Part shown: one piece after another, positions 25,584 through 32,756 of the stretch
Position numbering within the stretch: the first letter of the stretch is position 1
How the letters are laid out: each line of letters opens with the position of its first letter
Assembly (NCBI GenBank): GCA_021372575.1
Contig: JAJFUE010000006.1
Location: 1 to 38,465, forward strand
DNA: 38,465 nucleotides
Direction of reading: 5' to 3'
Origin: a bacterium
GTDB lineage: Bacteria; Sumerlaeota; Sumerlaeia; MVZB01
Made by a program: the position numbers and the translations under genes
The notes under the pieces: generated by a model
Told to the model about the DNA's origin: nothing
What the model saw: only the letters and a program-made list of their open reading frames with translations
Database searches by the model: none

Positions 25584-25836
25584 GCATGGGAGGGCAAGCT
25601 GAAGCTTGAACTCCGAACTGGAATTCCATCTCCGATGCGTATGCAATGAACTGTAGTCGAGCAGGAGCGAAAAAAAGAATGGTTGTCCCTCGCTTACGCT
25701 CGGGCTACTGCATCCAAGTCGCTTCGGGCCGAAGCGACTTGCTGACAAAATGGCCGGCAAGGGCGCCGTGGCAGTTGCAAATTCGGCGGCGGAAAGGGAT
25801 GCTGAACCGGCCATTATTTGAGTATGGGAGCATGTC
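25584..25836. repeat. Intergenic region with a 25-nt perfect hairpin
   Basis: 253 nt before the methyltransferase gene. AAGTCGCTTCGG, G, CCGAAGCGACTT at 25716-25740 is a perfect inverted repeat with 12-bp arms. It is preceded by CTCGCTTACGCTCGGGCTAC, wording often seen in REP-type elements. No T-tract follows on either strand. An AGCTGAAGCTTGAACT inverted segment lies at about 25602. Confidence 0.55.
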
Positions 25837-27000
25837 ATGACGGAGCCGTTTGTCATTTCACTGTTGGGCGAGGGCGCGGAGTCCGGGCGGCCGGCGACGC
25901 TCGTCGATGGAAAAATCCTGGTGCACACGCCGCGCGGCCTGAATCCGCTCGACCGGCTCCTCGCCGAGGCCGCCGCCGAAATCCCCGCCGAGCGCATCAT
26001 GACCGTCCTCAACCCGGACGCGATCGTCGCGCTGGCCATGCGCGCGCTGCGGCCGGACGCGTCCGTCACGTTCTTCCATATCGACCTGTTTCACGTCACG
26101 CAGGCCGCGCGGCTTGCGCGGCGGCACGGCTTCACCAACCTCGATGCAACCTGCGCGCCGAACCTGCCGCGCGAAACCGAGGCGCCGCAGCTCATCCTCA
26201 TGCACGTGCGCCGCGACGACGAAGCCGGCCTCACGGTTGAGATGATCCGGCAGGCCCACGCGATCCTCGCGCACGGCGGCAAGCTCATGGCCGTCATCAA
26301 CAACCCGCACGACCAGTGGCTGCGGCGCCAGATCGAGCGCGCGTTCGGCGGGCTCACGATCGCCGCGCGCTCCAAGCACGGCCTTGTGTACCTCGCCAAG
26401 CGCGGCGGCGAGGCGATCGACACCGGGCACGAACAGCAGTTCATCAGGCATGTAACCGCCGCATGGGGCGGCGTCGAGCTCGAATGCGAGACCTGTTATG
26501 GTGTGTTTAATTCGGGCGGGCTCGATGAAGGCAGCCTCGCGCTGCTCGAGGTGATGGAGGAGCCCGCGGGCGGCGGCGCGATCTTCAATCCCGGCTGCAA
26601 CTGGGGCGCAATGGGCCTGCTCGCCGCGAAGAAGTTCGACGCGCGGCGGCTTCTGCTCGTCGATGCCAACAGCCGTTCGGTGCAAATGGCGCGGCGCAAC
26701 GGCGAGAAGAACCTGCCCGGCCGCGTCGAGGTGCGCCACGAGTTCGAGGGCGAGCACTTCCTGAACGACGAGGACTGGGGCGCGTTCGACACGGTCGTCA
26801 CCAACCCGCCCTACGCCACCGAGATGCGCGTCACCGAGATGTTCGCGCGCCTCGCCCAGCGCGCGCTCAGGCGCGGCGGCCGAATGTGGATGGTCGGCAA
26901 GAACAACATCAAGATGGTCGAGCTCGTGCACGAGATCTTCGGCGACGCGCAGACGCACAACCGGAGAGGATACTTGATCGCGAGCGCGACGAAGAAGTGA
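25837..27000 (+). CDS. RsmC/RlmG-like class I methyltransferase
   Basis: 387 aa with two methyltransferase-like domains, as in RsmC/RlmG (rRNA guanine-N2 methyltransferases). The N-terminal domain (about 1-195) is degenerate and likely binds RNA. The C-terminal domain begins with YGVFNSGGLDEGSLALLEVM (221-240), equivalent to the PGVFS..D.GT motif. Motif I is IFNPGCNWGAMG (249-260), a weak form of the usual LDLGCGxGxxG. Motif II acidic residue Asp276 (LLLVDANS) and motif IV NPPY (323-326) are intact, so catalysis on a base amino group is plausible. GGGAG lies about 6 nt before the ATG. Which RNA base is modified cannot be told from sequence. Confidence 0.85.
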   Translation: MTEPFVISLLGEGAESGRPATLVDGKILVHTPRGLNPLDRLLAEAAAEIPAERIMTVLNPDAIVALAMRALRPDASVTFFHIDLFHVTQAARLARRHGFTNLDATCAPNLPRETEAPQLILMHVRRDDEAGLTVEMIRQAHAILAHGGKLMAVINNPHDQWLRRQIERAFGGLTIAARSKHGLVYLAKRGGEAIDTGHEQQFIRHVTAAWGGVELECETCYGVFNSGGLDEGSLALLEVMEEPAGGGAIFNPGCNWGAMGLLAAKKFDARRLLLVDANSRSVQMARRNGEKNLPGRVEVRHEFEGEHFLNDEDWGAFDTVVTNPPYATEMRVTEMFARLAQRALRRGGRMWMVGKNNIKMVELVHEIFGDAQTHNRRGYLIASATKK

Positions 27001-27028
27001 ATCGTGGATCGTGAATCGTGAATCGTGA
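27001..27028. repeat. Heptamer array, family B (inverted)
   Basis: ATCGTGG then ATCGTGA three times. It starts at the first base after the methyltransferase stop codon. Confidence 0.8.
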
Positions 27029-27038
27029 AAGAATCACT

Positions 27039-27062
27039 GGCGAGGGCGCCGGCGCCCTCGCC
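27039..27062. repeat. 24-nt perfect palindrome between convergent genes
   Basis: GGCGAGGGCGCC followed by its exact complement GGCGCCCTCGCC. It lies between the methyltransferase (plus) and glycosyltransferase (minus) stop codons. There is no T-run, so it is REP-like or a factor-dependent stop for both strands. Confidence 0.6.
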
Positions 27063-27085
27063 GGCCATTCATTGTAGAATATCGA

Positions 27086-27865
27086 TTACCTCTGTTCGAT
27101 TCGTTCGGTGATGGCGAACTCGGCGAGTGTTTTTCGGGGCGGTTCGGGCTCGGTTTCATTGCGGATTGACAACGTGCGGGCGAGCAGGCGCAAGTGATCA
27201 CGGATGATTTCCCACGTCTGGCGCGGGGTTTTTCCGTAGCCGGGCTTGCCGAGCGTGAGCGGATACTCGACGATCGACGCGCCCTTGCGCGCAAGGTCGA
27301 TCAGGAGCTCGGTGTTGGCAACGTAACCGTCCGACGAAAGCGCGGCCCACGCGAGCGACTCGCGGCGATAGGCCCGGAAGAAGCAGGAATAGCAATATAT
27401 ATTCGATGAAACGATCAGGCGATAGACGCTGTTGATCGCCTTGCTGAGCATGCGCCGCGGCCGCATCAGCTTCGTCCACGGATGATACGGCGAGCCGGTG
27501 ACCACGTCGCAGCCGGTGAGGTGCATGACGTCGATCAGGCGCAGCATCTCGGCGGGATCGTAGGTCGATGCGCCGTCGAGCGTGCAGACGATCGAGCCCG
27601 TCGCCAACGCCCGGCCGATGCGCAGCGCCTCGCCGAATCCGCGCGTCGATTGCAGGATGCGGCACCGCGCGCGATCAAGCAGCCGGCCTGCTTGCAGAAG
27701 CTGCGCGAAGGTCGTGTCGTCGCTCGAGTCGTCGATCAGGATCAGTTCGGCCTGGCCGTACAGGCGAAGCCCGTCGAGCAGCCGCGACACCCCGGCGATC
27801 GTATGCGCCACGCGGTCGGCGTTGTTCTTGAAGATGACGATGATCGATATGATCGGCGTTTGCAT
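27086..27865 (-). CDS. Family 2 glycosyltransferase
   Basis: 259 aa GT-A fold enzyme. N-terminal ISIIVIFKNNADRV, nucleotide-binding DDSSDD (46-50 region), RGFGEALRIGRALATGSIVCTLDG and YDPAEMLRL follow the dolichol-phosphate mannose synthase-like pattern. The usual second Asp of D-x-D is not obvious (LDGAS), as in some members. No TM segments, so it is a soluble or peripheral enzyme on the cytosolic face, probably making a polyprenyl-linked or polymer sugar for the adjacent polysaccharide locus. Two ATGs are close; AAAGGA is 8 nt from the one at 27865 and only 2 nt from that at 27871. It lies 12 nt downstream of the sigma-54 regulator on the same strand, so they are probably co-transcribed. 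Confidence 0.88.
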   Translation of the reverse strand: MQTPIISIIVIFKNNADRVAHTIAGVSRLLDGLRLYGQAELILIDDSSDDTTFAQLLQAGRLLDRARCRILQSTRGFGEALRIGRALATGSIVCTLDGASTYDPAEMLRLIDVMHLTGCDVVTGSPYHPWTKLMRPRRMLSKAINSVYRLIVSSNIYCYSCFFRAYRRESLAWAALSSDGYVANTELLIDLARKGASIVEYPLTLGKPGYGKTPRQTWEIIRDHLRLLARTLSIRNETEPEPPRKTLAEFAITERIEQR

Positions 27866-27877
27866 TGGCATGTTCCT

Positions 27878-29323
27878 TTAAAGTCTCGCGGAGATTCTCA
27901 GTTCAAGCGAGTCACCGTCGTCGTTCGTGTTGACATTGTAGGTGGAGTGCTTTTTGAGCCCGTATTTCTCGATGCGGCGGCGCAGCGCGCTGTAGCTGAT
28001 GCCCAGCACCTTGGCGGCCTGGCGCTGGTTCCAGTGCGACTGGAGCAGGATGGACAAGACCATCTGGACTTCCTTCTTGTGCAGGAGCGAGTGCCTTGAG
28101 TCCCTAGGCTGGGCCGCCTGGCCGCCGTCGTGATTGATCGAGGCCAGGACGGACTCGGCGCTGCCGTTGAGCACGAAGCGATGGACGATCATCTCGAGCT
28201 CGCGGACGTTGCCCGGCCAGTTGTAGTGCATCATCGCCGCGAGGACGTCGTTGCTGAAGGCGGGCTTCTCGACGCCGAGCTTGCGGCTGTAGAGGTGCAG
28301 GAAATAATCGACGAGCAGCGGCAGGTCCTCCATGTGGTCGCGCAGCGGCGGCAGGTTGATCGTGAACTCGTTGATCCGGTAGAACAGGTCGGGGCGGAAC
28401 TGGCCGGCGGCCATGAGCTGCTCGAGGTTGGCGTTGGTCGCGGCGAGGAAGCGCGCGTCGACGCGGATCGGGTGCTTGCCGCCGAGATGGTAGAGTTCCT
28501 TGCGCTCGATGACCTCGAGCAGCTTGACCTGCATCGTCGTCGGGATCTCGGCGATTTCGTCGAGGAACGCCGTGCCGCCGTGGGCCATCTCGATGCGTCC
28601 CGGCTTCGTGTTGCTGGCGCCCGTGAACGCGCCCGACTCGTGCCCGAACAGCTCGGACTCCATCAGCGACTCGGGGATGGCCGGGCAATTGATCGTCACC
28701 AGGTTGTTGTCGCGGTAGCGCTGCGAGTCGTGGTGAATCATGCGCGCGACGACGCCCTTGCCGACGCCGCTTTCGCCGCGGATCAGGACCGTCATGTCGG
28801 TGTCGGCGACCTCGGCGGCCAGTTCGCGAACGCGACGGATCATGGGGGCATCCCCGATCACCTCGGGCGCCGGGGCGCGGCCGATTTTGGGGATCGCCGG
28901 CGCGGGCAGCGCGGGAACGCCGCGGATCTCGACCGGCGGCCGGCTCGCGCCACCCATTTCCGGCTCGTGCAGAACGAGGGCGATGTTTTCCGCAAGGAGC
29001 TGCATGTTGAGCGGCTTGGATTGATACTTCGCGATCTGGTCGCTGATCAGCTCGATCGTCGAAAGGCGCGTCGTGCCGTCGGTCAGGACGTAAATCGAGG
29101 CGTGGGGGTGATCGCGCCTGATCGCGCGCACGGTCTCGATGCACGATTCGCCGGGGATGGCTTCAGACAGGACAATCAAGCAGTGATCGAGAGTGATCCG
29201 CCCGGACGCGCGACGATAGTTGTCGGCAACCGCCACTTCGTAACCGCCCTGATTCAGGTGCTTGACGATCATCGAGCGGATCTTCTGATCCGGCTCAATG
29301 AGAAACAGCGACGGGTTCTGCAT
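27878..29323 (-). CDS. Sigma-54 enhancer-binding protein with degenerate receiver
   Basis: 481 aa NtrC-type activator. The N-terminal receiver-like domain (1-118) has Ser53 at the phospho-acceptor position ([10 protein letters not shown], normally LLD..MPG), although Lys103 (YQSKPL) and an acidic Glu10/Asp12 remain. The AAA+ domain (about 155-390) is complete: Walker A GESGVGKG (183-190), GAFTGA loop (231-236) that contacts sigma-54, Walker B GGTAFLDE (249-256), and the WPGNVRELE sensor II. A Fis-type helix-turn-helix follows ([26 protein letters not shown], about 431-456). It activates sigma-54 promoters. It is divergent from the exopolysaccharide operon, which has a sigma-54 element. The start at 29323 has GAGGG 7 nt upstream. 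Confidence 0.94.
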   Translation of the reverse strand: MQNPSLFLIEPDQKIRSMIVKHLNQGGYEVAVADNYRRASGRITLDHCLIVLSEAIPGESCIETVRAIRRDHPHASIYVLTDGTTRLSTIELISDQIAKYQSKPLNMQLLAENIALVLHEPEMGGASRPPVEIRGVPALPAPAIPKIGRAPAPEVIGDAPMIRRVRELAAEVADTDMTVLIRGESGVGKGVVARMIHHDSQRYRDNNLVTINCPAIPESLMESELFGHESGAFTGASNTKPGRIEMAHGGTAFLDEIAEIPTTMQVKLLEVIERKELYHLGGKHPIRVDARFLAATNANLEQLMAAGQFRPDLFYRINEFTINLPPLRDHMEDLPLLVDYFLHLYSRKLGVEKPAFSNDVLAAMMHYNWPGNVRELEMIVHRFVLNGSAESVLASINHDGGQAAQPRDSRHSLLHKKEVQMVLSILLQSHWNQRQAAKVLGISYSALRRRIEKYGLKKHSTYNVNTNDDGDSLELRISARL

Positions 29324-29607
29324 ATGGATACCCTCAACGGCCAACGAATATCGGCGATTCCGGCCTCAGCCATGCCCAATTTTTTCCACTCTGGGATGTA
29401 TCATATCGCATTTCGAGAATATTACCTAAAAATGGATGCAATGCTTGGTCGATTTTGGACATGGATTGACGCGGCGGCGCGGCAAGGGCCGGTTGAGCGT
29501 TAAATCATCGATTTCCCCCGATAATTATTGGTCGGAATGGCTCGGTTTGACGAAGTCCCGAAGGCGCGCCGAATCCCGGAATTCTCCGCATGCCCATCCT
29601 AATGCCA

Positions 29608-29617
29608 TTGAATTCAA
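29608..29617. promoter_or_regulatory. Palindrome, possible enhancer site
   Basis: TTGAATTCAA, perfect 10-nt palindrome, 47 nt before the -24 box. It could be part of an upstream activator site for the divergent regulator. A single short palindrome is weak evidence. Confidence 0.25.
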
Positions 29618-29663
29618 CACTTGGCGAATCGAAAGCGGGAACGCCCGGCGGGACCCATTCGCG

Positions 29664-29680
29664 TTGGTCCGTGGCTTGCT
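29664..29680 (+). promoter_or_regulatory. Sigma-54 (-24/-12) promoter of the exopolysaccharide operon
   Basis: TTGGTCCGTGGCTTGCT. Against the consensus YTGGCACGrNNNTTGCW it keeps TGG at -24, CG before the spacer and TTGCT at -12, with the required GG-N10-GC spacing. Transcription would start near 29691, about 75 nt before the first gene. A sigma-54 activator is encoded divergently next to it. Confidence 0.7.
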
Positions 29681-29765
29681 TATTGAGCGGAAAAACCATT
29701 CGCGCTGCGTATTGGCCGCGAGATGCATTGAATCGGCCATCATTGCCCAGGGGGGTGTACGCATC

Positions 29766-30257
29766 ATGCCTAAGACGGAATCGGGCAAAAGATTTGTGGA
29801 GGCCGGCTTGAATCCGACGGAAAACGAGAATTGTTACGAGCCGGCCGTCACGGATGGGGAGGGTGGGACTGCCCGGGAGCCTCGGGAGTTTCTGCGTTGG
29901 CTGTTGGATTATGAAATTCGCGGCTCGGAGCGCTACCGGCGTTTTCTGTCGCTGCTGCTGATCGCGTCCAACCACGAAGGAGACGGCGGGATCGAGCGGC
30001 TGAAGGAGACGTTCCGGCGAAGCGACGAAATCATTGCGCTGGACGAGCACCGTGCGGCGGTTTTGCTGCGCGAGACCAACGTGGATGGAACGCTCCAGGC
30101 GCTCCAGCGCTATAAATCGTTTCACAACGTGATGCACCTGCGGTTCGCCGTCGTGTGCTATCCGACCGACGGCTGGAACGCGCGTTACATACTGAATTCG
30201 GCCAGCGACCGCATCGCGCGGGCGATGCACGGGCCGGCCGGCGCGGTGGTCTGCTAG
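29766..30257 (+). CDS. GGDEF-like remnant protein, first gene of the exopolysaccharide operon
   Basis: 163 aa. Residues 1-45 are polar. Residues 46-160 follow the order of a GGDEF (diguanylate cyclase) fold: RGSERYRRFLSLLLIASNH (as in RYxRPLSLLLIDID), RRSDEIIALDEHRAAVLLRETN (as in RxSDxxARYGGDEFAVLLPETD), LRFAVVCYPTDG and a final helix DRIARAMHG. The GG(D/E)EF catalytic loop is replaced by LDEHR and the metal Asp residues are missing, so cyclase activity is not expected; the domain may bind a partner or ligand. The fold assignment is my reading, not a database hit. The start has GGGGGG about 10 nt upstream. The next gene begins 21 nt later. Confidence 0.7.
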   Translation: MPKTESGKRFVEAGLNPTENENCYEPAVTDGEGGTAREPREFLRWLLDYEIRGSERYRRFLSLLLIASNHEGDGGIERLKETFRRSDEIIALDEHRAAVLLRETNVDGTLQALQRYKSFHNVMHLRFAVVCYPTDGWNARYILNSASDRIARAMHGPAGAVVC

Positions 30258-30278
30258 GGATACAAAGGCGGCGGAATC

Positions 30279-31964
30279 ATGAGTCCTCATCGACCAGAAC
30301 AATTGCCCGATTCCGGAAGCGAGGCCGACCGGGCGCTGCTTGCGCGGAACAACCTGATGGTGCTGCGGGTCATTCCGGTCGGCGAACCGGAACAGGCGCG
30401 TGCGGCGGGGTTCGAAATGTCCCGGCGCAACCTGTTTTACGTGATCTTTCGGCATCCGGTCCGGATCGTTGCGTGCCTCGCGGCGTTTTCGATCGCGGCG
30501 GCGATTTTCGTGAGTGCGCAGCCAAACCTGTTCACGTCGGAGGCGCTGATCCGAACGCGCGGGCTGCGCAACACGGTCATGATCGATCCGGCGGCGACGG
30601 ACGGGGGCTCGCTGCTCAAGAGCGGTTATGCCGACGCCGGCATGCTCAGCGCCGAGATGGACCTGATCAACAGCGACGGCATCCTGCTCAAGGTCGTGGA
30701 CGGGCTCGGGCCGGAGAAGATCTTGGGCGATGAAGCCGTGAAGCCCAGGAAGGAGCGGTCCATGCTCGGGCGGGCGCGCGCGCGGGTCTATGAATTCCTC
30801 GATTTCGACACGACGCCGATGCAGCCGCGCCAGATGGCGCTGATGGATCTCAAGGATCATCTGGAGATGTGGGAATCGGGGGCGAACCGCGAGCTGCTGC
30901 ACGTCTCGTTCAAGTCCGGGGACCCGGCCCGCTCGCAGCTCGTCCTGAACACGATCCTGGACGAGTATCAGAATTATCATCTGGCCAGCAACCGGACGCG
31001 CTTTTCGCCGGAATTCTTCAAGGGGCGCGCCGAGGAGACCAAGAAGCAGATCGACCAGACGGCGGCCGAGCTCGACCGGCGGCGGCGCGAACTGAGCATC
31101 ATCATGCCCGACACGGAGAAGCAGTTGCTGCTGACCCAGAAAAGCAACATCGAATCGGGCATCGTCGAGGCGCAGGGGCAGTCGAGCGCCGCCCATGAAA
31201 CGATCCGGGTGCTTCAGGGATTCACGAAGCGCTACGAGGACAAGACGGGGCAGAAAATGCCGCGCGCCACGAATCCGGTCGCGATGGACATGCAGCGCAA
31301 GCTGGTGGATCTCGAGACCGAGGAGGCGCGGCTGGCGAACAAATATGCCGACAACTACCCGCAACTGGTCGATCTGCGCGCGCAGATCCGCAGCCTGAAG
31401 ACGGCCCTCAACGCGGCGCGGCAGGACAACCAGGTCGATGCGATGGCGATGGCGCTCGGGATGAGCGACCCGGTGTTCAACCTGACGCTGCGCATCGAGA
31501 CCGCGCAGGCCGACACGGCCGCGGCGTCGTCGAAAATCAAGCTGTTCAACCAGCAGAACGCGAGCATCAACCAGAGGCTGGCGAACCTGATGACGCACGA
31601 AACGGGGCTCAAGGAACTCGAACGCAAGCTCGAGACGCTGAACCTGCAGTACCGGCAGTATCAATCGAGCCAGCACGCCGCGGAGATCGCGCAGACGCTG
31701 GACAAGGACTCGATCTCGAACGTGTCGGTGGATCAAGCGGCGACGCTCCCCTTCCTCAGCACAAAGTCGCAGCGCAAGATGCTGTCGCTGCTGGCGCTGG
31801 GTGTCTTTATGGGGCTGGCGAGCGGGCTGGGTTGGGCGTTCCTGCTCGAATACGGCAACGACACGCTGCGCACCCGCGGCGACGTCGAGAACTTCCTGGA
31901 TTTACCCGTGCTGATCGCGCTTCCGGCGACCCGGCACCATCTCCCACTGATCGAGGGCAGTTAA
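30279..31964 (+). CDS. Wzz/GumC-type polysaccharide co-polymerase
   Basis: 561 aa. An unusual 50-residue cytosolic N-terminus, then TM1 (about 61-80), a long periplasmic region with coiled-coil helices (about 240-290 and 330-480), and TM2 (about 502-524) followed by a short cytosolic tail with ENFLDLPVLIALPA. Such proteins set chain length and link the polymerase to the outer-membrane exporter. A PGGxLxxxS-like Pro/Ser rich motif after TM2 is not evident. The cytosolic kinase domain of BY-kinases is not fused here; a separate ATPase gene follows with its ATG directly after this stop codon. GGCGG precedes the start. Confidence 0.88.
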   Translation: MSPHRPEQLPDSGSEADRALLARNNLMVLRVIPVGEPEQARAAGFEMSRRNLFYVIFRHPVRIVACLAAFSIAAAIFVSAQPNLFTSEALIRTRGLRNTVMIDPAATDGGSLLKSGYADAGMLSAEMDLINSDGILLKVVDGLGPEKILGDEAVKPRKERSMLGRARARVYEFLDFDTTPMQPRQMALMDLKDHLEMWESGANRELLHVSFKSGDPARSQLVLNTILDEYQNYHLASNRTRFSPEFFKGRAEETKKQIDQTAAELDRRRRELSIIMPDTEKQLLLTQKSNIESGIVEAQGQSSAAHETIRVLQGFTKRYEDKTGQKMPRATNPVAMDMQRKLVDLETEEARLANKYADNYPQLVDLRAQIRSLKTALNAARQDNQVDAMAMALGMSDPVFNLTLRIETAQADTAAASSKIKLFNQQNASINQRLANLMTHETGLKELERKLETLNLQYRQYQSSQHAAEIAQTLDKDSISNVSVDQAATLPFLSTKSQRKMLSLLALGVFMGLASGLGWAFLLEYGNDTLRTRGDVENFLDLPVLIALPATRHHLPLIEGS

Positions 31965-32645
31965 ATGTATGATCTTCAAGTTGAAAACATCCGCGAGATA
32001 TCCGACCAGTACACGATCCTGAAATGCCAGGTCGAACGCCAGCTCGGCATGGATCCCGGCCGTTGTGTCACGATCGGCGTGACGAGCTGCGAACGCGGCG
32101 AGGGGGTCAGCTCGGTCGTGCTGAACCTGGCGATGGCGTTCAGCCAGAATCCGGACAATCGCGTGCTGGTTGTCGATGCCAAGCCCAACAACATCGCGCG
32201 CACGCCGATGATGAAGCGGCTTTGGAAGGCGCGCAACAAGCCCGAGGCCGAACCGACGGACACGACCGCGGTGGAACGCTCGACCGAAAACGGAAGCAAG
32301 CTGATCCGCGCCGAGGGCAATTTCGACATCATCCTCGTGCAGGGCAAATCGAACGGCGCGAGGGGCTACTTCAAGGTCGAGGCATTCCGGCTTTTCCTGG
32401 ACAAGGCGCGCGAGCAATACAACCTGATTCTCGTCGATGCGCCGGCGATCAAGGAGAACAGCTTCACCCCACTGATCGCATCAAGCCTTGAGGGGCTGCT
32501 TCTCGTCATCGAAGCGGGGCGCGTGCGGCGCGCCGTGATCGAGCGCGCGGCCAAAGATCTCAGGAAAATGGGCGGCAACCTGCTCGGAGTGGTTCTCAAC
32601 AAGCAGCGATTCCCGATACCGGGGTTCATCTACCGGTGGATCTGA
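31965..32645 (+). CDS. BY-kinase-like (CpsD/Wzc-C) ATPase lacking the Walker A lysine
   Basis: 226 aa MinD/ParA-type P-loop fold. N-terminal EISDQYTILKCQVERQL matches the EAFRxLRTNL entry helix. The Walker A region reads SCERGEGVSSVVLNLA (41-56): the invariant Lys of GEGKST is Val48. Walker A' is VLVVDAKPN with Lys73 in place of the second Asp. Walker B is LILVDAPA with Asp158 kept. The C-terminal Tyr cluster that is autophosphorylated in BY-kinases is absent; the protein ends GFIYRWI. ATP hydrolysis and kinase activity are therefore doubtful, and it may be a structural partner of the Wzz protein encoded just upstream, with which it is co-translated (GAGG 8 nt before the ATG). No true kinase is in the window. 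Confidence 0.85.
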   Translation: MYDLQVENIREISDQYTILKCQVERQLGMDPGRCVTIGVTSCERGEGVSSVVLNLAMAFSQNPDNRVLVVDAKPNNIARTPMMKRLWKARNKPEAEPTDTTAVERSTENGSKLIRAEGNFDIILVQGKSNGARGYFKVEAFRLFLDKAREQYNLILVDAPAIKENSFTPLIASSLEGLLLVIEAGRVRRAVIERAAKDLRKMGGNLLGVVLNKQRFPIPGFIYRWI

Positions 32646-32649
32646 GGGG

Positions 32650-32680
<31 letters not shown>

Positions 32681-32697
32681 AACGGATATGTGGAGAT

Positions 32698-32723
32698 TTG
32701 ATTACGGTTACGAATGCGAGCAC
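32698..32723. repeat. Decayed hexamer array, family A
   Basis: TTGAT, TACGGT, TACGAA, TGCGAG, CAC: recognisable family A order with several base changes, inside the exopolysaccharide operon. Confidence 0.55.
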
Positions 32724-32756
32724 ATGATAGATGTTCATGAATGCGAGCGATAGACC

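Larger units (their letters stand above)
29324..29765. other. Divergent control region of the exopolysaccharide locus
   Basis: 442 nt between the enhancer-binding protein and the operon. No gene is supported here. It contains the sigma-54 element at 29664-29680 and a TTGAATTCAA palindrome at 29608-29617, about 75 nt upstream of the predicted start site and thus within enhancer distance. Also AT-rich around 29370-29440, which may hold the regulator's own promoter. Longer ORFs that cover it extend the downstream gene without a ribosome site. Confidence 0.6.

Noticed and set aside
29690-29745. Second sigma-54-like match TTGGCCGCGAGATGCATT
   Set aside because: The GG-to-GC spacing is 9 nt, not the required 10; the site at 29664-29680 is better.
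29436-29765. Upstream extension of the GGDEF-like gene by 110 codons
   Set aside because: It would cover the sigma-54 promoter, has no ribosome site and its composition is not protein-like; the ATG at 29766 has a G-rich site upstream.
29505-31736. Long minus-strand ORF opposite the Wzz gene (743 codons)
   Set aside because: An Arg/His/Asp-rich shadow frame typical of high-GC antisense; the plus-strand genes have clear domains.
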